Below are positions 15,857 through 23,100 of a DNA stretch of 64,000 nt, piece by piece. The stretch is from UBA3006 sp036746695 (GTDB taxonomy: Bacteria; Actinomycetota; Acidimicrobiia; Acidimicrobiales; Ilumatobacteraceae): assembly GCA_036746695.1 (NCBI GenBank), contig DAIODP010000001.1, forward strand, positions 1,674,001 through 1,738,000, read 5' to 3'. The notes beneath the pieces were generated by a model, which did no database searches, was not told the DNA's origin, and saw only the letters and a list, made by a program, of their open reading frames with translations. A program made the position numbers and the translations under genes. Each line of letters starts with the position of its first letter. The stretch's first letter is position 1.

Positions 15857-17325
15857 GTCAGCAACGCGGCACGATTACCAAACGCAATAACGCTTGGTGC
15901 TATCGATTTAGTTACTTAGACAGCAACGGCAACCGGCGTTGGAAATCCGCGCAAGGTTTCAAAACCAAAGCCGATGCGCAACGGTTTATGATTTCGCACA
16001 TTGCCGAAATTGACAGCGGCAAAGGCATCAACCCCGCCAAAATTTCGCTTGCTGATTACTTGACGGCGTGGCTAGATGAATATCGGCGGGCAAATAGTGG
16101 CCGCAAAGCAACCACCATCGCCGAAACGCGCACCAACATCAATGCCTACATTCTGCCGATGCTGTGCAACCAATCTGATCGGCCGCTGATGCTTGCAAAA
16201 TTGAAACCCGAAACGGTTGCCCGATTCGCCGCCGATTTACTTGACCACGGCCGCCGAGGCGTAAACGGCAATGCAGGCGGGGCGCTATCGCCTAAGAGTG
16301 TGCGCAACATCGTTGCCACTTTGCGTAATGCGTTGGAAACGGCGCGTAGGCGTGGGCACATACCAAGCAACCCCGCCGATCACATCGAATTACCAAAATG
16401 GGTGCGGCGAGATTTGCAGGTTTGGGAGTCGGCACAATTCGCACATTTCTTGACCGTTGCCGCGGCCGCTGATGACTATTGCTATGCGCTTTGGCGCTTG
16501 GTCATCGCTACCGGTATGCGCCGCGGTGAGTTGCTTGGCTTGCGTTGGGCTGATGTCGAATTGGTTGATTTGGAACGGGGCGCAACGGTGACCATTCGGC
16601 AGGCGCGGGTATCTGACGGGTACACCGTCACCACCACCACACCGAAAACCAAAGCGGGTAGGCGCACCATCGCGATTGATTCCGGCACGGTGATCGCGTT
16701 GGCATTTCTAAAGAATCAGCAAGCCGCCGCCGCCGAAGCTTTGGGTTTGCCAAATTTCGAATTTGTGGCCACCGACCTAGACGGCCGACTAATCAAGCCC
16801 GCCACATTGCTTGACCGATTCCACGCCGCCACACAGCGCGCCGACCTACCGAAATGCCGCTTGCACGATTTACGCCACAGCGCCGCCGCCTACCAATTGG
16901 AAATCGGCACACCGGTGCACATCGTTGCAGGGCGCTTGGGGCACGCATCGCCCGCAACCACTTTGAACATATATGCCGCATTTCTGCCAACGGCCGACCG
17001 AGGCGCAAGCAATGAAATCGGGGCGACCCTTGACCGGCTAATGGCAAATGACCAAACGCGCACATTGCAGGCCATTGGCGAAAACCAAAACGGCGGCACG
17101 GCCAATGCCGCTAAGGATTTGATTCAAAGCAAAGCGCGCACCAAACGCGCACCGAATTTAGAAAAGCACAGCGATTTAGGCACTACTAGCGCACACCACG
17201 CAAACATAGAACCCAATCAAAATAACGGAAACACTTCTAGCGGTAACGCCGAAATAGTGCCCCCCCTCGGATTCGAACCGAGGACCTGCGGATTAAGAGT
17301 CCGTTGCTCTAACCAACTGAGCTAG
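15853..17325 (+). CDS. Tyrosine recombinase / phage-type integrase
   Basis: 490 residues as integrated. N-terminal arm-binding-like domain (RGTITKRNNAWCYRFSYLD..., about 5-55), a SAM-like core-binding domain (about 65-165), and a catalytic domain with ATGMRRGELLGLRW (first Arg near 222), HDLRHSAAAYQL (His-x-x-Arg near 340) and LGHASPATTLNIYA (second His and nucleophilic Tyr near 376). These are the expected R-K-H-R-H-Y residues. The last ~20 codons run antisense through the host tRNA-Lys; the C-terminal peptide VPPLGFEPRT is a read-through of tRNA sequence. In the excised circle the frame would instead end about 11 codons past the core. Starts within the stop of the preceding gene. Confidence 0.9.
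   Translation: MSQQRGTITKRNNAWCYRFSYLDSNGNRRWKSAQGFKTKADAQRFMISHIAEIDSGKGINPAKISLADYLTAWLDEYRRANSGRKATTIAETRTNINAYILPMLCNQSDRPLMLAKLKPETVARFAADLLDHGRRGVNGNAGGALSPKSVRNIVATLRNALETARRRGHIPSNPADHIELPKWVRRDLQVWESAQFAHFLTVAAAADDYCYALWRLVIATGMRRGELLGLRWADVELVDLERGATVTIRQARVSDGYTVTTTTPKTKAGRRTIAIDSGTVIALAFLKNQQAAAAEALGLPNFEFVATDLDGRLIKPATLLDRFHAATQRADLPKCRLHDLRHSAAAYQLEIGTPVHIVAGRLGHASPATTLNIYAAFLPTADRGASNEIGATLDRLMANDQTRTLQAIGENQNGGTANAAKDLIQSKARTKRAPNLEKHSDLGTTSAHHANIEPNQNNGNTSSGNAEIVPPLGFEPRTCGLRVRCSNQLS
17132..17152 (+). repeat. Arm-type direct repeat, right copy
   Basis: Identical over 21 bp to 13610-13630. It lies inside the 3' part of the integrase gene, about 100 bp left of the attR core. 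A partial copy is at 17051-17063. Confidence 0.6.
17255..17279. repeat. attR core (25-bp repeat, part of tRNA-Lys)
   Basis: Identical to 13550-13574. It supplies the 3' acceptor strand and half of the T arm of tRNA-Lys, so the tRNA gene stays whole after integration. At 17280 (G versus A at 13575) the identity ends. Confidence 0.85.
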
Positions 17326-17331
17326 AGGGGC
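17258..17331 (-). tRNA. tRNA-Lys(CTT)
   Basis: 74 nt on the minus strand. Acceptor stem GCCCCTC/GGGGGGC (one T-G wobble), D arm GCTC...GAGC, anticodon loop CTCTTAA (anticodon CTT) and T arm CTCGG-TTCGAAT-CCGAG; discriminator A, CCA not encoded. The outermost anticodon-stem pair is A-C, a mismatch. It is the integration site of the element on its 3' side. Confidence 0.93.
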
Positions 17332-17412
17332 AACTACTAACCCCGAGAGCATATAACACCGTATGACCCAGCGAAAATTGACGAAAAGGGGCGCCCGTGA
17401 GCATCGCGAGAA

Positions 17413-17448
17413 ATGAAAATGGTGGCACCTAGGTGCCACCATTTTCAT
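17413..17448 (-). terminator. 36-nt perfect palindrome, terminator-like (module A)
   Basis: Perfect inverted repeat centred at 17430/17431 (arm ATGGTGGCACCT and its complement), with A/T runs on both sides; on the minus strand the stem is followed by TTTTCATTTC. It lies between the tRNA-Lys 5' side and the decayed tRNA-His copy and shares flanking sequence with modules B and C. Confidence 0.7.
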
Positions 17449-17525
17449 ATTGCAGGGTTTGTCTGGAATTTCCAGAGTGCATTTCGCCAAATCAAAGGCT
17501 ACCGCAAGTGTGTCCGTGGAAATAA

Positions 17526-17553
17526 AAATGGCGACACCGAAGTGTCGCCATTT
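17526..17553 (-). terminator. Rho-independent terminator of the decayed tRNA-His copy (module B)
   Basis: 12-bp perfect stem AAATGGCGACAC with a 4-nt loop that reads TTCG on the minus strand (a cUUCGg tetraloop), followed on the minus strand by TTTTTATTT. It lies about 90 bp 3' of the tRNA-His remnant, as module C does for the intact tRNA-His. Confidence 0.82.
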
Positions 17554-17642
17554 CTAACCACGAGGTTTCTGGAATTATCCAGCGTGTTTCGTCACTCGTA
17601 AGAGTACCGAATACCTGTACTTCCGGGAACCCTAAAGATTTA

Positions 17643-17693
17643 CGGGGCGGACGATCGACCTCAAACCCCGGCATCTAGGACCGCAACTTGGCG
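17643..17693 (-). pseudogene. Decayed tRNA-His remnant (3' half)
   Basis: Aligns with the 3' part of the intact tRNA-His at 18051-18128 (T arm, variable loop and anticodon arm), with several substitutions; the encoded CCA is broken, the anticodon loop is changed (GTG to GCG) and homology stops before the D arm and 5' acceptor strand. The flanking trailer and terminator are also homologous, so this is a duplicated tRNA locus that has decayed. Confidence 0.7.
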
Positions 17694-17717
17694 CAGGCAG
17701 GCACGGCAAGAAATGAA

Positions 17718-17747
17718 CAAGACCGACAGGTTGCCCTGCCGGTCTTG
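17718..17747. terminator. Hairpin, possible terminator
   Basis: Inverted repeat CAAGACCGACAGG - TTGC - CCTGCCGGTCTTG with one mismatch; no long T run on either side. It sits between the tRNA-His remnant and a tRNA-like sequence, so it may end a transcript from the right. Confidence 0.45.
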
Positions 17748-17819
17748 ACTACTTGATGTTTTCCTGATTCGTCATTTCCAGGTAAGAAGCTTCGCGACTA
17801 CTTCATCGTTCGTTTTGTT

Positions 17820-17896
17820 GGAGCCATGAACTGGAATCGAACCGGCACCACGTGGCTGACGAGGCACGCATGCTGCCGTTACACCATCAAGGCACC
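17820..17896 (-). pseudogene. Degenerate tRNA-like sequence
   Basis: The minus strand reads like a tRNA (GGTGCCT... TGGTGTAACGGCAGCA ... GGTTCGATTCC ... GGCTCC), but the acceptor stem has two mismatches, the anticodon stem needs a bulge, the T stem has a C-A mismatch and there are about three extra nt between T stem and acceptor. If folded with the bulge the anticodon would be CGT (Thr), which I do not trust. Most likely a tRNA relic; a covariance-model scan would decide. Confidence 0.4.
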
Positions 17897-17933
17897 AGTG
17901 AAATGTGTACTGGAAAGTGCGAGTGTGGAAATA

Positions 17934-17963
17934 AAAATGACGGCACATAAGTGCCGTCATTTT
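17934..17963 (-). terminator. Rho-independent terminator of tRNA-His (module C)
   Basis: 13-bp perfect stem AAAATGACGGCAC with loop TTAT on the minus strand, followed there by TTATTTCC after a T-rich arm. It is about 90 bp downstream of tRNA-His. Stem bases differ from modules A and B but remain paired. Confidence 0.82.
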
Positions 17964-18050
17964 CAACCACGCGGTTTTATTCTGTACTTTTGTGCCTCGT
18001 CACTGATAAGAGTACCGAAAACCTATATTTCGGCAAACCCTTGAGATTTA

Positions 18051-18128
18051 TGGGGTGGACGAGGGGTCTCGAACCCCCGGCCTCCAGGACCACAACCTGG
18101 CGCTCTAACCAACTGAGCTACGCCCACC
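18051..18128 (-). tRNA. tRNA-His(GTG)
   Basis: 78 nt including the His-specific extra 5' G(-1), which pairs with discriminator C, and an encoded CCA end. Acceptor GTGGGCG/CGTCCAC, D arm GCTC...GAGC, anticodon stem CCAGG/CCTGG with loop TTGTGGT (GTG), T arm GGGGG-TTCGAGA-CCCCT. Confidence 0.96.
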
Positions 18129-18181
18129 ACGACGGAATCAGTGTAGGCTGACAATGACGAAATTTACTGGAGTTGATAACC

Positions 18182-19555
18182 ATGTCAGCGATGGATTCCA
18201 CGCTGCGAGGCTCGTTAGCCGATAGGGCTAAAGAGATAACACAACGAGAATTGGCCAAGTATGCCGAGCGAACGGCTGGATCACAGCGAGCCAACGCCCG
18301 AGCTCGAAAAGTGCTGCCGCTCGGTGTTCCTTCCAGTTTCCAGGCGTACGACCCGTACCCGGTAGTTATTGCTTCGGCCGACGGCTCGAAGATGTTCGAC
18401 GTAGACGGCAACGAATACACCGACTTCGACATGGGCTTTGGAGCTCTCTTCGTCGGTCACCGACACCCAGCAGTGTTGGCTGCAGTGCAGCAGCAGCTTG
18501 GTGAAGGAACGTTGTTTGTTAACCCATGCGAGGCCAATGCCGATGTAGCCGAAATGTTGGCTGCTCGTTACGGCTTGCCCATGTGGCGTTTCACCAACTC
18601 GGGCACCGAATCCACCATGGACGCCATTCGCGTTGCACGCGCCGCAACAGGCCGCGACAAGATCGTCAAAGTAGAAGGCGGTTATCACGGCCATCACGAC
18701 GAAGTAATGGTGAGCATGAAGCCACCACTGCATTTGGCAGGCCCTGCCGACGCACCTCATTCTGTTCCATCGTCTGCTGGCATTTCTTCCACTGTTGTTA
18801 ACGACACCATCGTCATTCCGTACAACAGCCCAGAGGCTCTGGAGCGCGTGTTAAAGAGCCGTGAAGTTGCATGCTTCATTGTCGAGCCGGTCATGGAAAA
18901 CATCGGCATCTGCTTGCCCGACGAGGGCTACTTGCAACAAGTGCGCGAGATCACTCAGCGCTACGGCACGTTGCTTATTTTTGACGAAGTGAAAACTGGC
19001 ATCACAGCCAGCTGGGGCGGCGCAACTGGGGCAGTGGGTGTCACGCCCGATTTAGTTGCACTAGCAAAATCAATTGGTGGAGGTTTGCCACTTGGCGCAT
19101 TTGGTGGCAAGCAAGAACTGATGGACTTGATTACCGAAGGCAAAGTGGTGCACCTGGGCACGTACAACGGCAACCCGTTGTGCATGGCCGCTGCAAAAGC
19201 GGTGTTGTCCGAAGTGTGCACACCAGCCACAACTGATTTGACGATTGCACGAAACACATTGTTGGTCAATGCGGTGTCCGAGATCATCAGCGATGCATCG
19301 TTGCCTGCTCATGTTGTGAAGTTTGGTGCCAAGGGTTGTGTCACGTGGGCCGAAAAACAGATTCGCAACTATCGCGACTACAAAGCAACCGATTTTGATC
19401 TTGCGTTTGCGCAATGGATTCACGGAATTAATCGTGGTGTGTTGTTGCCGCCAGGACTAGATGAGCAGTGGCTCATTTCGGTCATGCACACTGATGCCGA
19501 CGCACTGCATTACGCAGATGTGTTCGATGCATTCGTGCAAGAATTAACTGCGTGA
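18182..19555 (+). CDS. Class III PLP-dependent aminotransferase, glutamate-1-semialdehyde aminomutase-like
   Basis: 457 residues; ATG at 18182 with GGAG 9 bp upstream (an in-frame TTG at 18173 is less likely). Fold-type I aminotransferase: VDGNEYTDFDMGFGALFVGH, FTNSGTESTMDAIRVARAATGR (PLP phosphate contact), EGGYHGHHDE, LLIFDEVKTG (Asp to the pyridine N) and Lys296 in ALAKSIGGGLPLGAFGG. These fit HemL-type enzymes, which convert glutamate-1-semialdehyde to 5-aminolevulinate. No other heme gene is nearby and related class III enzymes act on other substrates, so the exact reaction is open. Its end overlaps the DUF983 gene (GTGA). Confidence 0.82.
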   Translation: MSAMDSTLRGSLADRAKEITQRELAKYAERTAGSQRANARARKVLPLGVPSSFQAYDPYPVVIASADGSKMFDVDGNEYTDFDMGFGALFVGHRHPAVLAAVQQQLGEGTLFVNPCEANADVAEMLAARYGLPMWRFTNSGTESTMDAIRVARAATGRDKIVKVEGGYHGHHDEVMVSMKPPLHLAGPADAPHSVPSSAGISSTVVNDTIVIPYNSPEALERVLKSREVACFIVEPVMENIGICLPDEGYLQQVREITQRYGTLLIFDEVKTGITASWGGATGAVGVTPDLVALAKSIGGGLPLGAFGGKQELMDLITEGKVVHLGTYNGNPLCMAAAKAVLSEVCTPATTDLTIARNTLLVNAVSEIISDASLPAHVVKFGAKGCVTWAEKQIRNYRDYKATDFDLAFAQWIHGINRGVLLPPGLDEQWLISVMHTDADALHYADVFDAFVQELTA

Positions 19556-19968
19556 ACAACGCTTCGCGCTCTGCCGGCCTGCCAAAAATGTTGTTGAGGG
19601 GAGTATTCCGTCGCTGCGCGCATTGCGGTGGCAAAGGCGCATTCTTCACTGGGTGGATTGCACGACAAGATCGTTGCAAAACATGCGGCTTCAAATGGGA
19701 GCGCAACTTAGAAGGTTTCCAACTTGGCGCAGCCGCAATGAACATCATGCTCACCGGTGGATCGTTGTTGTTCGTGATGGGAGTCGGTGTTATTGCTACG
19801 TATCCAAACATTCCAACATGGCCGCTTGTTGCTGTCGTGTGTTCTGTTGCGCTCATCGTTGGCATCGGTGGTTTCCCCACCAGTTACACCGTGTGGCTGG
19901 CGGTGGATTTGCGCATGAATCCACTCACTGACGAAGAACTGGCCGACGCTGCCGCACACGCTAAATAG
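19552..19968 (+). CDS. DUF983 family membrane protein
   Basis: 138 residues, GTG start overlapping the stop of the aminotransferase by 4 bp. Two CxxC pairs (RRCAHCGGKG and DRCKTCGFKWERN) form a zinc-ribbon-like N-terminus, followed by two membrane helices (about 57-78 and 88-110), the standard DUF983 layout. The function is unknown; relatives lie near heme or cytochrome-oxidase genes in some bacteria, which would agree with the HemL-like neighbour (inference). Confidence 0.8.
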   Translation: MNNASRSAGLPKMLLRGVFRRCAHCGGKGAFFTGWIARQDRCKTCGFKWERNLEGFQLGAAAMNIMLTGGSLLFVMGVGVIATYPNIPTWPLVAVVCSVALIVGIGGFPTSYTVWLAVDLRMNPLTDEELADAAAHAK

Positions 19969-20008
19969 CGCTCAGCAATTGGGTTTTATACAACCCTCAA
20001 GTATCGAG

Positions 20009-20059
20009 TGAGAGATAAAAAGATTCAGTTGAGAGATAAAAATATTCAATTGAGAGTTT
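20009..20059 (+). repeat. 21-bp tandem repeats upstream of the giant gene
   Basis: Two 21-bp units beginning TGAGAGATAAAAA (20009-20029 and 20030-20050; 19 of 21 positions equal) and a third partial unit TGAGAGTTTG at 20051. The spacing is two helical turns, so a regulator could bind the same face. They lie in the AT-rich 19969-20186 gap, about 130-180 bp before the start of the 21-kb gene; I see no strong -35/-10 pair, only TATAAC at 20134. Confidence 0.6.
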
Positions 20060-20186
20060 GAAAAATGTCTTTCCGACCCTCGACCAACAGTTGAGTTTCG
20101 AAGCTGCAAAATCTTTTTGGAATTTCGTCTGGTTATAACACTTTTAGATTTGCGTTAATTTTTTTTAGATTCTTAAGTTTCATTCC

Positions 20187-23100
20187 ATGCGCGGAGTGCT
20201 TGGAATCAATCGTTTTTGGTGCGCGCGCGCACTCAGGCGTCTCGGTTCCCTTATCGCGTCATTTGCTGCGATTGTTGCATTGTTTCCTGTCGCTCAGGCA
20301 AGCGCCGCGGAGCAGTCTGAGCCCGTGCGCGTATGCACCGAAACGCCAATCGTCGAGGAGCCTCCGACCGAGTCAACAACGTCGACTTCCTCAACGTCAA
20401 GTGTTCCGACGTCGAGTACTTCCAGCACTTCAACTTCTTCGACCTCGAGTGTTCCAACGTCGAGTACTTCCAGCACTTCAACTTCTTCGACCTCGAGTAC
20501 TACCACCACGGAGGTAGTTGAGACTCTGTCGGTAACGAGGCTTGCGACCGAAGATTCAAGCACATCGAGCACATCGAGCACATCGAGCACATCGTCTACT
20601 TCGACCACGTCGACGACTACTCCAACGACCTCCACTTCGAGCACTTCGTCTACGTCGTCTACGTCGTCTACGTCGTCCACTTCGTCTACGTCGTCCACTT
20701 CGTCTACGTCGTCCACTTCGTCTACGTCGTCCACTTCGACAACTACTCCAATTTCTTCCACGACGAGCACAACGGTGCCAACCGAGGAATCCGATGTTGT
20801 CACCACCAGTTGTCCAGCAACTCCGCGCAACGTGGTTGCTACTGGTGGTGACAATTCAATCGTTCTGACTTGGGACGAACCCGAAGAAGGGACCCCACAG
20901 CCCACTGCCTATTTGGCGCTGGTTTCTCCGGGCGAAGTCGAGTTTCGTATTGATGCCCCCAAGACCACAGCTGTCTTGGGCGGTCTGCTGAATGGAAAGG
21001 TGTACGAGGTTCGATTCTTTGCCGAGAACGAATCAGGGCTGAGTGAGTTGGCAGGCCCATTCGAGGTTGCACCGACCAACGGTCTTGACGGGGTAGTCGG
21101 GCGTTTGGTTGTGCAGTACGAAGACGGTGTTGCCTCAACCGAGGCGCCGGGTGTGGCAACCGGATCCAGTTCGGTAAGTGGCATAGAACTGGTGCCCGAG
21201 GTGGACTTGGGCGATGGCCTGCGCACTGTAGAACTCAGCGAGCCAGTATCCGTTGCAACCGCTGCTCAAATTGTGGCCGAGCTTGAAGCTGACGAACGGG
21301 TGAAATGGGCAGAAGTCGACCAGGTGGTCACCACTGCCAGCGCCGAGCCAACAGCCGAGAATCTTGACCCCGATTACCTCGACCGACAGTGGAACATGTG
21401 GTCTGAATTCGGCGTTGGCGGATCAAAACTATTTCCCTCAACCTTTGGTCGAGGCCCAAAGGACTTGGGCAAGGGCGTAACGGTTGCAGTAATTGACACT
21501 GGCATTACTCGCCATTCGGATTTTGGATCCCGTGTGTTGCCTGGATACGACTTCGTGTCAAGCAGGGCCGAGTTGGCGGCAGCACGGCAAGCAGATGGTG
21601 ATGAGGTCGCATTCGATGGTGACTATGTCGACGAAGATGAGTACGGCCCCGTGGGTTGGGACAACAACGCACTTGACCCCGGTGATTGGCGCGAAGTAGC
21701 GCCAGTGCGCAACAGCAGTTGGCACGGAACCCACGTTGCAGGAATCATTGGCGCGGAAGTAAATAACGCAAACGGAATTGCAGGCTTGGTTCCACTCGTC
21801 GACATTCTTCCCGTGCGCGCACTGAGTTGGCGCGGTGGTTTGTCTTCAGATATTGCTGCCTCAATTATTTGGGCGTCGGGTGGAAGCGTCGAGGGTGTTG
21901 AAGACAACCCAAATCCAGCTCAAGTAATCAACCTGTCGTTTACGACTAAGGCCGCTTGCAGTGAAACATTTCAAAAGGCGATTGATGCAGCAGTTGCCAA
22001 TGGCAGTGTTGTTGCCGTTGCTGCAGGTAACGCCAACAGTGATGTGCGCGACTATGCGCCTGCCAATTGCAATAACGTTGTTGCGGTTGGTGCAACCGAT
22101 GCAACCGGCAAGCGCGCCGCGTATTCAAACTTCGGTGAAGGTATCGACATCTCTGCTCCTGGCGGCGACGTCAACGCAAGTGGAGACCTTGGTGTGTATT
22201 CACTTTCCAATTCGGGAGAGCGCGAACCAGGCGATGATTCGTATGCCTATCGACAAGGAACATCGATGTCGGCGGCACACGTTACGGCTGCACTTGCCCG
22301 CTTGTCGGCTTTGCATCCGAACGCGAAGCCGCTTGAACTCATTTCGATGCTCACGAACAAAGCATCAGTTCGGCCGTTTGCTGATGATTCGTGTGACGCC
22401 GAACAAGAAAAACTGTGCGGAAGCGGCATCGTTGAAATCGCCAGCAACCCACTCAGCCCGGGTTCGCTCACTGCCGCTGCTGGAGTGCGCTCGGTTTCGT
22501 TGAAGTGGCCTTTGCCTGTCGACGCATCGATCACCGGAGTGTCGATCAAGTGGGGCACCGATGCAAGTGCGCTTACAAACCAGTTCACCGTTGCTGGCAG
22601 AACAGTAAATAGCTTTGTGCATTCGGGTTCGCCGGTGCGGGTGACCAATAAGGCACTTGCATCGAATATCGCAACGCTCACCACCGGCACTGCGCACGGT
22701 TTGGTGGTTGGCGATTCGGTCGCTGTTTCGGGGGTGGACGCAACATTCAACGGAACACATGTAATCCGTACAGTCACCTCAACAACGTTTACGTACTCAC
22801 GAACTGCAGCAAACGTAACTTCGGTTGCGCTGACCACTGCAGGAAATGCGCAACGAGCAGAGTCGCTCACGATCGGTCAAACGTATTACTACCAAATTGC
22901 GTATATCTACACCAATAACGCGCAGTCGTGCACCACTGCCTGTATTAGCGACTATGCATCGGTTGTTTCGGCACAAACGCAATTCTTGGCAAGCACGAAT
23001 TTTGCAAACACAGGCGCAATTCAGACCTACACAGTTCCAACAGGAGTCACATCAATTCTTGTGGATGCTGTTGGTGCTGCAGGTGGTTCCACTGCAACAA

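Larger units (their letters stand above)
13550..17279. mobile_element. Integrative element in the 3' end of tRNA-Lys(CTT)
   Basis: About 3.7 kb bounded by a 25-bp direct repeat (13550-13574 and 17255-17279) corresponding to the 3' end of tRNA-Lys. Cargo: a wHTH/Zn-like protein, an excisionase-like HTH protein (both minus strand), an accessory protein and a tyrosine integrase (plus strand). No capsid, portal, relaxase or FtsK-like gene, so it is either a minimal satellite/IME or a remnant. Codon usage and intergenic content (AAA/ATT-rich) differ from the GC-richer neighbours, in keeping with transfer. Confidence 0.85.

Noticed and set aside
17257..17325. The C-terminal peptide GFEPRT... of the integrase as a conserved domain
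   Set aside because: It is translation of the antisense tRNA-Lys gene, a known annotation artefact; not evidence for a protein domain.
20401..20800. CRISPR-like regular repeats
   Set aside because: In-frame amino-acid repeats without unique spacers; no cas genes in the window.
20294..20905. Asp/Val/Glu-rich minus-strand frame opposite the Ser/Thr stalk
   Set aside because: It is the complement of the repeat-coded stalk; repetitive composition follows from the repeats.
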